NCBI GenBank assembly: GCA_023387695.1
Contig: JAEWHT010000100.1
Location: forward strand, 1-28,908
Reading direction: 5' to 3'
DNA from: Pseudomonadota bacterium
GTDB lineage: Bacteria > Pseudomonadota > Alphaproteobacteria > Rhizobiales > Xanthobacteraceae
DNA length: 28,908 nt
Shown: piece after piece, positions 14,765-22,176 of the stretch
Position numbering within the stretch: the first letter of the stretch is position 1
Layout: each line of letters begins with the position of its first letter
Position numbers and translations under genes: made by a program
Notes under the pieces: model-generated
What the model was told of the DNA's origin: nothing
The model's input: only the letters and a program-made list of their open reading frames with translations
Database searches by the model: none

Positions 14765-15855
14765 CGAAGACCAGTCTTGCACGGACATTGCGTGAGCCCG
14801 CCGAGCTCGTGGCCGCGGACCTTGCGCCCGCGACGGCGCTTCCTGGGCTGGAACGCGTTGCCGCGCGCTATGCGGTTGCGATCACGCCGGCGCTGGTCGA
14901 TCTGATCGATCGTGCGGACCCCAACGACCCGATCGCGCGACAGTTCGTTCCGACAGCCGCTGAGCTGGAGATGCAGCCGGGCGAGAATGCCGATCCGATC
15001 GGCGATCACCCGCATTCGCCGGTAACTGGGATCGTGCACCGCTATCCCGATCGCGTGCTGTTCAAGCTGGTTCACGTCTGTGCGGTCTATTGCCGCTTCT
15101 GCTTCCGCCGCGAGATGGTCGGTCCCGGCAAGGAGAACGCGCTCTCGGACAACGCCTATCGCGCCGCGATCGACTACATCCGCGCGCATAGCGAGATCTG
15201 GGAGGTGATCCTCACCGGCGGCGATCCGCTGATGCTGTCGCCGCGCCGGATGAGCGAGATCATGGCTGATCTCGCGGGCATCGATCACGTCAAGATCATC
15301 CGCCTTCACACCCGCGTCCCCGTGGCCGACCCCGCACGCATCAGCGACGAGATGGTCGCGGCGTTGAAGGTCGAGGGTGCGACCACCTGGGTTGCGCTGC
15401 ATGCCAATCATGCGCGCGAGCTGTCGGGGCCTGCGCGCGCCGCCTGCGCGCGGCTGGTCGATGCCGGAATTCCCATGGTCAGCCAGTCCGTGCTTTTGCG
15501 CGGCGTCAATGACGACGTCGCGGCATTGTCGGATTTGATGCGGGCCTTCGTCGAGTGCAGGATCAAGCCCTACTACCTGCATCACGGTGATCTCGCGCCC
15601 GGCACTGCGCATCTGCGCACGACGCTGGCGCACGGACAGGAGCTGATGCGGCAGTTGCGTGGGCGGGTGTCAGGCTTATGTCAGCCTGACTACGTCATCG
15701 ATATTCCCGGCGGTGCGGGCAAGTCGCCGGTCGGACCGAATTATGTGTTAGCGGCGCAAAATACCGCAGCCGACGCGGGTGATGCGGTGACTGAAACGCG
15801 CTATCGTATCGTGGATTATTGCGGCGACGTTCATCTCTATCCGCCCGAGACCTGA
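14761..15855 (+). CDS. epmB: EF-P (R)-beta-lysine-forming 2,3-aminomutase EpmB
   Basis: EpmB converts (S)-alpha-lysine to (R)-beta-lysine, the substrate of EpmA. The 364-residue radical-SAM enzyme has the iron-sulfur motif CxxxCxxC at Cys107, Cys111 and Cys114 (HVCAVYCRFCFRRE). The TGGDPLMLSP region serves SAM binding, and a PLP-binding lysine is expected in PGGAGKSPVGP (Lys321). The length matches EpmB rather than the longer catabolic lysine 2,3-aminomutases, and the coupling to epmA supports the assignment. The third enzyme known from E. coli, the hydroxylase EpmC, is not in the window. Confidence 0.95.
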   Translation: MTKTSLARTLREPAELVAADLAPATALPGLERVAARYAVAITPALVDLIDRADPNDPIARQFVPTAAELEMQPGENADPIGDHPHSPVTGIVHRYPDRVLFKLVHVCAVYCRFCFRREMVGPGKENALSDNAYRAAIDYIRAHSEIWEVILTGGDPLMLSPRRMSEIMADLAGIDHVKIIRLHTRVPVADPARISDEMVAALKVEGATTWVALHANHARELSGPARAACARLVDAGIPMVSQSVLLRGVNDDVAALSDLMRAFVECRIKPYYLHHGDLAPGTAHLRTTLAHGQELMRQLRGRVSGLCQPDYVIDIPGGAGKSPVGPNYVLAAQNTAADAGDAVTETRYRIVDYCGDVHLYPPET

Positions 15856-15900
15856 GCGGTCATGGAGGGGATGCCGAGGTGAGGAATGGAGGATCGGTTA

Positions 15901-16151
15901 TGAAGAAGATCATGGTGGCAGCATCGATCGTTGCCTTGCTCGGCAGCGCAGCGATGGCTCAGACCGGGACCAAGGGATCGACGTCCAACGGCGCCAGCTC
16001 CGGATCGCTGCCGCAGGCGCCCGTCGGTCATCGCCAGCCACGCGTCGGCGACGTGCCGAATGAGAAGAATTTGAACGATCCCAATAATCCCGTGAACAAG
16101 GAAGACGCGCTGCTCGACAAGAAGATCAAGAGCATCTGCCGCGGCTGCTAG
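15901..16151 (+). CDS. Small exported protein of unknown function
   Basis: The 83-residue product starts with a Sec signal peptide (MKKIMVAASIVALLGSAAMA, cleavage after AMA). The mature part is rich in Ser, Gly, Asn and Pro and ends in a Cys-containing motif, KIKSICRGC. NEKNLNDPNNPVNKEDALLD is a recognisable low-complexity middle. It should be periplasmic. I do not know a function. GGAGG lies at good spacing before the ATG, which decides against the longer frame from 15819. It follows epmB by 45 bp and could be read through from it, though an independent role is likely. Confidence 0.8.
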
Positions 16152-16167
16152 TCCGTCACCTCGGGGT

Positions 16168-16203
16168 GGCGGGCAGGGCGCGAACAGCATCGCCCCGCCT
16201 GCC
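16168..16203. terminator. Hairpin between convergent genes
   Basis: The arms at 16168-16180 and 16191-16203 pair over 13 positions with one mismatch and one G-U pair. The hairpin lies between the convergent small-exported-protein gene and the DAHP synthase gene. It has no marked U tract on either side. Confidence 0.45.
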
Positions 16204-16214
16204 TGTTGCCCCGC

Positions 16215-17300
16215 TTAGGCCGAACGCTCGTGTAGTCCGGCTCGTGCGTTGTTGCGACGAATCTCGACCGCATCAGCAAGCTGCTCGAGCACGGTGGCCG
16301 TGGTCGCCCAATCGATGCATCCGTCTGTGATGCTCTGGCCGTAAACGAGCGGCTTGCCCGACACCACGTCCTGGCGACCGGCGACGAGATTGCTTTCGAT
16401 CATCACGCCCATGATGCGGTTCTCGCCGCCCGAGATCTGACCGGCGATGTCGGCAGTCACCAGCGGCTGGTTCTCGGGCTTCTTGCTCGAATTGGCGTGG
16501 CTTGCATCCACCATCACCAGCGGCGCCACACCGGACTTCGCCAGATCGTTGCACGCCGCAGCCACGCTTGCGGCATCGTAGTTCGGCTTGCTGCCGCCGC
16601 GCAGGATGATGTGGCAGTCTTCATTGCCTGCGGTCGAAGCGATCGCCGAGCGGCCGAGCTTGGTTACGGCCATGAAATGATGCGGGTGCGAGGCCGACTT
16701 CACGGCATCTGCGGCAATGCGTACGTTGCCATCGGTGCCATTCTTGAATCCGACCGGGCAGGACAATCCCGAGGCCAACTCGCGATGGATCTGGCTCTCG
16801 GTCGTGCGTGCGCCGATCGCGGCCCAGGAGACGAGGTCGGCGATGTATTGCGGCGTCGTCATGTCGAGGAATTCGGTGCCGGCCGGCAGGCCGAGATTGT
16901 TCACCGCCGACAGCACATTGCGCGCAAGCCGCAGGCCCTTGTTGATGTCGAAGCTGCCGTCGAGATCCGGATCGTTGATCAGTCCCTTCCAGCCGACGGT
17001 GGTGCGCGGCTTCTCGAAATAGACCCGCATCACGATCTCGAGCTGGTCGGCAAGCTCCTCGCGCAGGGCGGCGAGGCGCTCGGCATACTCGAGCGCAGCC
17101 TTGGGATCATGCACCGAGCAGGGCCCGACGACGACCAGAAGCCGGTCGTCCTGGCCGTTGAGGATGGCGTGGATGGCGTTACGCGCCGCCATCACCACAC
17201 GGGTTGCCGTGAGGGTGCGCGGGACCTCCCGCATCACGTCCTCAGGCGTGCTCAGCTCTTTCAGTTCGCGGATACGAAGATCGTCGGTCGTGCTTAGCAC
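16215..17300 (-). CDS. aroG: 3-deoxy-7-phosphoheptulonate (DAHP) synthase, class I
   Basis: DAHP synthase condenses phosphoenolpyruvate with erythrose 4-phosphate, the first and committed step of aromatic amino-acid synthesis. The 361-residue protein is of the AroG/AroF/AroH type. Motifs include VVVGPCSVHDP (about 56-66), YFEKPRTTVGWKGLINDP (PEP site), GARTTESQIHRELASGLS, VGFKNGTDG, and ILRGGSKPNYD and VDASHANSSKKPENQP toward the C-terminus. The usual allosteric inhibitor is one aromatic acid, and I cannot tell which. It starts at GTG with AGGAG 6 nt upstream. Expression appears to be controlled by a transcription attenuator with an aromatic-codon leader peptide at 17335-17502. The symbol aroG is used for the family, not a proven orthologue. 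Confidence 0.95.
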   Translation of the reverse strand: MLSTTDDLRIRELKELSTPEDVMREVPRTLTATRVVMAARNAIHAILNGQDDRLLVVVGPCSVHDPKAALEYAERLAALREELADQLEIVMRVYFEKPRTTVGWKGLINDPDLDGSFDINKGLRLARNVLSAVNNLGLPAGTEFLDMTTPQYIADLVSWAAIGARTTESQIHRELASGLSCPVGFKNGTDGNVRIAADAVKSASHPHHFMAVTKLGRSAIASTAGNEDCHIILRGGSKPNYDAASVAAACNDLAKSGVAPLVMVDASHANSSKKPENQPLVTADIAGQISGGENRIMGVMIESNLVAGRQDVVSGKPLVYGQSITDGCIDWATTATVLEQLADAVEIRRNNARAGLHERSA

Positions 17301-17334
17301 GGCGGGCTCCTGTCATTTTGAGAACCTGCCGGCC

Positions 17335-17362
17335 AATAAAAAAGCCGCCAGGTCTGGCGGCT
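17335..17362 (-). terminator. Attenuator terminator upstream of DAHP synthase
   Basis: On the minus strand AGCCGCCA, loop GACC, then TGGCGGCT form a perfect 8-bp stem followed by a run of T. It lies 35 bp before the aroG start and between the leader peptide and aroG, so it must be suppressed for the gene to be transcribed. An alternative pairing of its 5' arm with the leader-peptide codons 18-20 is possible (see findings). Confidence 0.88.
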
Positions 17363-17385
17363 GTTCGGACGTTTGCTTCAATATT

Positions 17386-17466
17386 TCAGATTGAGCGCGA
17401 TCCTCCTGCCGCCAGCGAGCTGTCGTAGCTAAAGTACCAATAAAAGCTGGTGGCGACGGTGATCAT
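17386..17466 (-). CDS. Aromatic-rich leader peptide of the DAHP synthase attenuator
   Basis: The 26-codon reading frame is too short for usual gene calling. It encodes MITVATSFYWYFSYD followed by SSLAAGGSRSI and a TGA stop. Residues 8-14 are F-Y-W-Y-F-S-Y, so all three aromatic amino acids are sampled within seven codons. Ribosome stalling there when any charged aromatic tRNA is scarce would mask segment 1 and leave segment 2 free to pair with segment 3, opening aroG. The start lies 7 nt after a good -10 element, and no ribosome binding site is visible, so its mRNA is probably leaderless. The product is expected to be a short-lived sensor rather than a working protein. Confidence 0.85.
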   Translation of the reverse strand: MITVATSFYWYFSYDSSLAAGGSRSI

Positions 17467-17473
17467 GGCCGGT

Positions 17474-17502
17474 CATATAGCGTGCCGTTGGCGCCTTGTC
17501 AC
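17474..17502 (-). promoter_or_regulatory. Sigma70-type promoter of the aroG leader transcript
   Basis: On the minus strand GTGACA (17497-17502) and TATATG (17474-17479) are separated by exactly 17 nt. They differ from the TTGACA/TATAAT consensus by one and two bases. Expected initiation falls at or next to the A of the leader-peptide ATG at 17466. Confidence 0.7.
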
Positions 17503-17534
17503 CCCCCAAACGGCCCGCGGGGCGTCGAGGCGTC

Positions 17535-18113
17535 TCAACTGTTGCTTTTGCGTGCCGCCAGCGCCATGCCGATCAGGGTGGCGCCCCCGAACAACAGGTT
17601 GATGCCGACCAGCACGCCGATAGCCCATTCCGCTGAGCTCGGCAGTCCCGTGATCACCATGAAGGCGATCGCGATATCGACGAAGCCCGAGATCAGCAGC
17701 CACGACCAGCGGCCGCTGAGCTCGCGGCGATGCTCGAGCGCATACATGATGGTGGTGACGCCCTCGGCGAGGAAATAGGCGCCAAGCACGATGGTCAGCG
17801 TCAGCACGGCCTGCATCGGACGCGCCAGCAGCAACATGCCGGCGAGTACGGCCAGCGCCGCCGAGATCAGCGACCACCAGAAACCCGGCGTGGCGCGGGC
17901 CCAGTAAGTCACGATCAATCCGCCGATGCCGCTGACCAGGAACATCCAGCCGAGGAAGATCGTAATCGCAAGGCTTGCGAGCGGCGGGAGGATCAGCGCG
18001 GCGATGCCGAGCACGGCAAGCAAGATGCCTTCGAACAGAAAGGCTTTCCAATGCGTCTTCACCGCCTGGCTCAGCTTGGATTGCAGCCGTGAAAAATCCT
18101 CAGGCGATGTCAT
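17535..18113 (-). CDS. HdeD-family membrane protein
   Basis: The 192-residue protein is made of six hydrophobic segments in three hairpins, typical of the HdeD/DUF308 family: FLFEGILLAVLGIAALILPP, FLGWMFLVSGIGGLIVTYWA, then ISAALAVLAGMLLLA, VLGAYFLAEGVTTIMYALEH and two further helices. It lies in the inner membrane. E. coli HdeD helps acid resistance at high cell density, but most homologues have no proven role. GAGGTC precedes the ATG. The gene lies 69 bp upstream of the aroG promoter region on the same strand and is downstream of the PrsW-like gene, separated by 73 bp. Confidence 0.88.
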   Translation of the reverse strand: MTSPEDFSRLQSKLSQAVKTHWKAFLFEGILLAVLGIAALILPPLASLAITIFLGWMFLVSGIGGLIVTYWARATPGFWWSLISAALAVLAGMLLLARPMQAVLTLTIVLGAYFLAEGVTTIMYALEHRRELSGRWSWLLISGFVDIAIAFMVITGLPSSAEWAIGVLVGINLLFGGATLIGMALAARKSNS

Positions 18114-18186
18114 GCTGACCTCTACGTCACGGGAACTGATGTGCGCTCAATCTAGTACGCACGAGCCATGCTTGCCATGGCATGGA

Positions 18187-19227
18187 TCAACCGCCGCCGT
18201 GCGCCGACGAAAAACCCTCGCCGCTTGTGCGAATGCGGTTGCGACCGAGAACATAGATCGCGGTCGTGACAACCAGCAGCGCGAGGCCAAGCAGGATCGA
18301 GACGAAGCCGATCGGGATCAGCGCCAGCGTCAGATTGCGCTCGGGGTTGATGAGCCAGTGGTGGATCGAGGTCAGCACGAAAGCGAGGCCGAGGAAGCCG
18401 ACGCCGCCGCCGGCGAGCAGGAGCGCCCACATTCGTCTTAGCTGGCTGAGCCGCTCCCGCGCGATTTCGGTCCGGGGTGCGTGGTGACGTGCAACGCGCC
18501 GCACCAGGCGGATGGCGAAGGCGATCGAGCTGAAGCCGATCAGGAGGCTCGCTCCACCCAGCCACATCCGCAAGTTCGGATCGAGATCCGGCATGCGCTG
18601 GAGCGTGAGCAGCGGAAAGTCGAAGGCCGCATGCAACGCCAGCGGGCCGGCAAAGATCAGCAGCCGACTGGAGAGGCGGGCCCAGTCGCGGTGGTGGCGG
18701 TTTGCGCCCAGCGCCGTGCCGGCGCGCGCGATGGTCAAATAGGCGCCGGCGATGATGCCGAGCGCACCGTGGAACGGTACCGTGAGAACGCTGCGCAGAG
18801 CCGCAAGCGACCGCCACATCTCGGCGTGCTGGACCAGATAAGCGAGGTTCTCGTAAGCCGCAAAGCCGAGGCCGACGGCCGCGCCATAGACCACGGTGTC
18901 CATCGGATTGGCGAAGGTCCGCCGCTTGGTTGAGGAGATCAGGACGATCGCGACGACCTTAACCGCTTCCTCGGGTAGCGCCACGCCGAAGACCGAATGC
19001 ATGGCAAGCGCCGCCCAGGGATTGTCGGGGGCCGCAACCATCTTGGCGAAGGGTGCGCGGGCGAGACCCAGCAGCGAAATGCTGGCGGCGCCGAGCAGGA
19101 AGGCAGTCCAGACCTGGGCAGGCGGTCCCGGGCGCTCCTCGGCGGCAATGACGAGCCACAGCATCAGCAGCGCCGGGGCGATGGCGGCCGTTCCGATGAC
19201 GGTGGGTAACGCTTCAATCAGGTACAT
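18187..19227 (-). CDS. PrsW-family glutamic-type intramembrane protease
   Basis: The 346-residue polytopic protein has the PrsW (CPBP-related) active-site signatures: paired glutamates in ALPEEAVKVVAI at 86-87 and MDTVVYGAAVGLGFAAYENL at about 109-128. Histidines in VPFHGALG and ALHAAFDFPL complete the conserved set. At least seven hydrophobic segments are visible. In Bacillus, PrsW cleaves an anti-sigma factor, but substrates in alphaproteobacteria are unknown and no sigma/anti-sigma pair lies nearby. A C-terminal pair of helices (GGGVGFLGLAFVLTS, LIPIGFVSILLGLALLVVTT) follows. The upstream region contains a 14-codon ORF with a strong ribosome site. Confidence 0.88.
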   Translation of the reverse strand: MYLIEALPTVIGTAAIAPALLMLWLVIAAEERPGPPAQVWTAFLLGAASISLLGLARAPFAKMVAAPDNPWAALAMHSVFGVALPEEAVKVVAIVLISSTKRRTFANPMDTVVYGAAVGLGFAAYENLAYLVQHAEMWRSLAALRSVLTVPFHGALGIIAGAYLTIARAGTALGANRHHRDWARLSSRLLIFAGPLALHAAFDFPLLTLQRMPDLDPNLRMWLGGASLLIGFSSIAFAIRLVRRVARHHAPRTEIARERLSQLRRMWALLLAGGGVGFLGLAFVLTSIHHWLINPERNLTLALIPIGFVSILLGLALLVVTTAIYVLGRNRIRTSGEGFSSAHGGG

Positions 19228-19332
19228 TGGCGCCGAAAATAGGTTCCCTTGGCCCGCTTATCTACATCTGCCGCTGCGACCGTCTGTCATGCACCGGCTG
19301 TCCGGTTGCTTAACAAGCCTGACAGCTGGCGT

Positions 19333-19377
19333 TCATCGGGGCCGCAAAGTGTAGAATACGAGCGCGATCAATTGCAT
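19333..19377 (-). CDS. Possible 14-residue small ORF with strong ribosome binding site
   Basis: The ORF encodes MQLIALVFYTLRPR. GAGGAGG (19385-19391) precedes the ATG with 7-nt spacing, far better than most sites here. The peptide is hydrophobic with a basic end. It lies in the 315-bp gap upstream of the PrsW-like gene (start 19227), and could be a leader peptide or a tiny membrane protein. Without conservation data it stays a candidate. Confidence 0.35.
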   Translation of the reverse strand: MQLIALVFYTLRPR

Positions 19378-19403
19378 GACAGAACCTCCTCGGTATCGAC
19401 AGG

Positions 19404-19421
19404 AACGGCCGCGCGGCCGTT
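19404..19421. repeat. Perfect 18-nt palindrome upstream of a small ORF
   Basis: AACGGCCGCGCGGCCGTT reads the same on both strands. It lies 13 bp upstream of the ribosome binding site of the 14-codon ORF. It could fold as a hairpin in the 5' untranslated RNA or bind a dimer. Apart from this and the small ORF, the gap 19228-19542 shows no gene. Confidence 0.45.
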
Positions 19422-19542
19422 ACCGGATCCCGATTGATAAGTTAGATCAAGGCAATGTGCAGGTTTCTTCGATTCACGATGCACGTGCGCAAGCGGCGAG
19501 TCCAGGCCCGGAATTGGCGTCCACCGGCCAGCGGGCAGGCGG

Positions 19543-19707
19543 CTAGTCACGCTTCGTTGTTTGCCCGCGGCGTGGGGACGCGATCCGGCGGGCTCTCACC
19601 TGCTCCAGCTCCCAGAATGCACGTATCAGGCACGTGCCGAGGCAGCAGACGATGAGCAGCAGCAGGAAGGCCTGGTCGGCGGGAGGGATCTGGATCATGA
19701 CGTTCAT
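19543..19707 (-). CDS. Small single-pass membrane protein
   Basis: The 54-codon frame encodes MNVMIQIPPADQAFLLLLIV, then CCLGTCLIRAFWELEQVRARR and a basic tail ending TKRD. One transmembrane helix (about 13-30) with three cysteines is followed by a positively charged, probably cytoplasmic end, which agrees with the positive-inside rule. The alternative ORFs on this stretch have compositions that look random. The ribosome binding site is weak; a second ATG at codon 4 is possible. Function unknown. It is separated from the next minus-strand small ORF by 165 bp. Confidence 0.5.
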   Translation of the reverse strand: MNVMIQIPPADQAFLLLLIVCCLGTCLIRAFWELEQVRARRIASPRRGQTTKRD

Positions 19708-19829
19708 TAAGCAACGTGCATGCCATGTGTTCCCGAGGCAGCCTGCGCGGGACGCAGCCGCGCCTCACACGAAACGCAGCTTGTGCAAGCTCGAATCGAG
19801 GCTCCCGCAACGCGGTCGCGGCCTAGCCG

Positions 19830-20063
19830 TCAGTGGGTCGTGAATGGCGGCGGGGCGTCGGGCGTGACGTCGAAAGATCCGAGGTGGAATTCCTCACCGA
19901 TGGGCTCGGCGGCGTGCGCCAGCAGCGTGAAGGCGGCGTGCGGATATTGCTTCCAGATATCAAGATCGCCGGCCGTGATCGTCAGCCAGCCGAACGTGTA
20001 CATGTAGCGCCCAGGCTCGGTCACCCGGCCAACTCTGTCCCAAGTAATCTTGTTGACTGCCAT
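19830..20063 (-). CDS. Conserved-type hypothetical protein, small
   Basis: The 77-residue product runs from MAVNKITWDRVGRVTEPGRY to a Pro-rich end, PDAPPPFTTH. It contains YMYTFGWLTITAGDLDIWKQ and no membrane segment, so it is probably cytosolic. The ATG at 20063 is preceded by GGGGGA at good spacing, and the in-frame sequence upstream of it looks non-coding, which rules out the long frame to 20336. I do not recognise a named family. It lies 140 bp downstream of the desaturase gene on the same strand. Confidence 0.7.
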   Translation of the reverse strand: MAVNKITWDRVGRVTEPGRYMYTFGWLTITAGDLDIWKQYPHAAFTLLAHAAEPIGEEFHLGSFDVTPDAPPPFTTH

Positions 20064-20203
20064 TCGGTCCCCCGATTGCAAGTCTGCAAATGACGTCCGG
20101 CACGAGGTGCAGACCGTCAAAAGCTGATCCCGCAATGGGGCCGCGATAGGGCGGTGATGCGGAGGCAAGACGGCCGCAACGCGGCGGCCCATCGCCTGCA
20201 GCT

Positions 20204-21211
20204 TCAGCGCGCCGTCGAAGCCGCCTCCGCTTCGGACGCCAGCTCCAATTGCCGGTGCGAGGCGTGGAAGACGTCGTGGACGAGGCCGATCTTCTCCATG
20301 CCCAAAATGATCAGGCCATTGAGATCGATCTCCCACCAGGCGTGCGAGATATAGGCGTCCCGTGGGAAGCGGTGATGGTTATTGTGCAGGCCCTCGCCGA
20401 AGGTGAGGATCGTGGTCACGAACTCATTGGTCGAGGCGTCATCGACCTCGAAGCGGCGATAGCCATAGGCGTGGCAGACCGAGCCGGTGAGCTGGCTGGT
20501 GAGGATCAGCAGATAGGCGCGGAGCAGGCCGGAGAACAGCACGCAGCCGATCATGGTGTGCACGCCACCGAAGGTGTAGCCGACCACGGCGGGGATGAAG
20601 ACGGCAGACATCCCGTACCAGACCCAGCGGGTGCGAACGAAGAACATCGCGATCGGATCGGCGAGGATGTCCTTGGCGTAGTACTCGTTGTCGGTGGTCG
20701 CCTGGTCGAACACCCAGCTGCCCTGGGCGTGCAAGAAGCCCTTCAATGCGCTGACATAGCGATTGCCGAAGCCGTCGAATTGCGGGCTGTGGGGATCGCC
20801 GACGTCATCGGCATAGAGGTGGTGGCGGCGGTGATTGGCGACCCATTTCGCGATCGAGCCCTGGATCGCCATCTGCGCGATGGCACAGAAGAAAACCCGC
20901 ATGATCGGGCCGGTGCGGAAGCTGCGATGCACGAACAGGCGATGCATGCCGGCGCCGATGCCGAACGTCGTCAGCGCGAACATCCAGACGAACGTGAACA
21001 GCTCGACCTTGCCGACGCCCTGCGTGATGGCCCAGATGATGCCTGCAACTGCGCCGACATAGAGAATGCCGAGGAGGAGATAGCTCTCACGCAGCTTGGC
21101 CCTGACAAGCGGGCCTTCGGTGAGGACGCCAGGGGGGAGCTGCGGTTTGGTGGCGGTGACGCTGCTTTGGGCGATTTCTGCCGGGGCGAGCCCGGCATCA
21201 GCGATGGACAT
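20204..21211 (-). CDS. Acyl-CoA/acyl-lipid fatty acid desaturase
   Basis: The enzyme introduces a double bond (probably delta-9) into saturated acyl chains at the inner membrane, using a di-iron centre. Three histidine boxes are visible: HRLFVH (90-95), HRRHH (127-131) and HNNHH (276-280), in the spacing of the membrane desaturase family. Hydrophobic pairs lie at about 40-85, 190-215 and 222-245. The 335-residue length fits. I chose the ATG at 21211, which has a GGA-rich site, over a start at 21268. An electron donor (ferredoxin or cytochrome b5) is not fused and not adjacent. By temperature and membrane fluidity it could be regulated, but no such element is visible. Confidence 0.92.
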   Translation of the reverse strand: MSIADAGLAPAEIAQSSVTATKPQLPPGVLTEGPLVRAKLRESYLLLGILYVGAVAGIIWAITQGVGKVELFTFVWMFALTTFGIGAGMHRLFVHRSFRTGPIMRVFFCAIAQMAIQGSIAKWVANHRRHHLYADDVGDPHSPQFDGFGNRYVSALKGFLHAQGSWVFDQATTDNEYYAKDILADPIAMFFVRTRWVWYGMSAVFIPAVVGYTFGGVHTMIGCVLFSGLLRAYLLILTSQLTGSVCHAYGYRRFEVDDASTNEFVTTILTFGEGLHNNHHRFPRDAYISHAWWEIDLNGLIILGMEKIGLVHDVFHASHRQLELASEAEAASTAR

Positions 21212-21334
21212 TCCAGGACTTCCAATACTTAGGCAGCCCGCAATGATTGCGGACGTATTGGGCCACACCCTAACGCGCGGGGCCCGTGACCTCCAGTGTT
21301 TAGTTAAAATTGAGTTAAGATCGGTCTGGCGGGC

Positions 21335-21961
21335 TTAAGCCGGCAGCGGCACGGCCTGGCGCACGACCAGGCGGACGAGGTCGTCCCGGTCCTGCTTCTC
21401 GGCGAACTTCACCGCAAATCCGTTGTCGAATTTGCGGATGACGCGTCCCACGCAGGCGCCGACCGCCAGCGGGGTTCCGACCGGCGGGTCGTATTCGCAG
21501 GAGATTGCGACGCCCGCAGTCGAGACATCGATGATGAAGCAGGGATGGACGCTGCCGTCGGCCAGCGTCATGACGGTGTGGGATGCCTGCGGAACGAAGC
21601 GGGTGTCGTTCCGCAGCTCCTGAATGCTGTCGTCTTTCTGCTTCTTTTCCAGCCATGTCAGCTTTTCCGACATCCAGGCGCGCCGCGCCCGCGTCATGTC
21701 GAGCTCCATCAGGAACCCCGATTTCAGCGTCGCGCTGATGGTGCACTGGAATTCGCCGAAGTCCTGGAAATAGGAGGTTACGCGCTCGCCGATCTTGCCG
21801 ACGACCGGCACGTCCACGATCATGCGGAACGGCGAAACGCGCTTGGTGCGGCAGGCGAAGTTTCGCAACTTGCCCTCGCAATCGTACCAGCGGTGCAGCG
21901 AATAGCTGCCGCTCACGTTCACTTCCACTGCACGCTGCCTGAGGAACTCTGCGACGGACAT
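21335..21961 (-). CDS. PilZ-domain protein
   Basis: The 208-residue protein has a C-terminal PilZ domain, about residues 115-200, with the c-di-GMP-binding motifs RNDTR (RxxxR) and DVSTAGV (DxSxxG). The N-terminal half, about 10-95, reads like a second, degenerate PilZ-type barrel (VSPFRMIVDVPVVGKIGERV, CTISATLKSGFLMELDM). PilZ proteins usually translate c-di-GMP levels into control of motility, polysaccharide or surface attachment. The ATG at 21961 starts the natural-looking N-terminus MSVAEFLRQRAVEV. Longer starts at TTG 22012 or GTG 22000 exist. No partner gene is obvious nearby. Confidence 0.85.
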   Translation of the reverse strand: MSVAEFLRQRAVEVNVSGSYSLHRWYDCEGKLRNFACRTKRVSPFRMIVDVPVVGKIGERVTSYFQDFGEFQCTISATLKSGFLMELDMTRARRAWMSEKLTWLEKKQKDDSIQELRNDTRFVPQASHTVMTLADGSVHPCFIIDVSTAGVAISCEYDPPVGTPLAVGACVGRVIRKFDNGFAVKFAEKQDRDDLVRLVVRQAVPLPA

Positions 21962-22176
21962 GGGCGCCAATCGTGTTTCGGATTGTTTCCGTAATTCCAC
22001 GGTAGCGATCAAATTCTAAGCAAATGATACCGGCGCTCAGGAGCAGGGGTAAATTTCCGGTAAACGGGCGACCGGTCGTGTGCCGGGGTGAGCCGTAAAA
22101 CGTGCCGGTTTTCAGCAGCGGGCGTTCACAACCGCGTCATTGCGATCGCTCCGGAGCCAGCGATGCTCTCATTGCG

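Noticed and set aside
19434..19450. TTGAT-N7-ATCAA, resembling an FNR/FixK box
   Set aside because: The known box has TTGAT-N4-ATCAA. Here the half-sites are 3 bp too far apart, so binding by such a regulator is unlikely.
19547..19810. An 87-codon minus-strand frame
   Set aside because: Its product is Arg/Pro-rich and random-looking. A different minus-strand frame (19543-19707) gives a plausible membrane protein over the same bases.
20249..21232. A 327-codon plus-strand frame
   Set aside because: It is antisense to the desaturase with its three histidine boxes, and its own translation shows only Glu/Ala/Val-rich filler.
22135..22170. A degenerate hairpin near GCGTCATTGCGATCG
   Set aside because: Only six base pairs with a bulge are present, and similarity to a known dispersed repeat could not be shown from the sequence alone.
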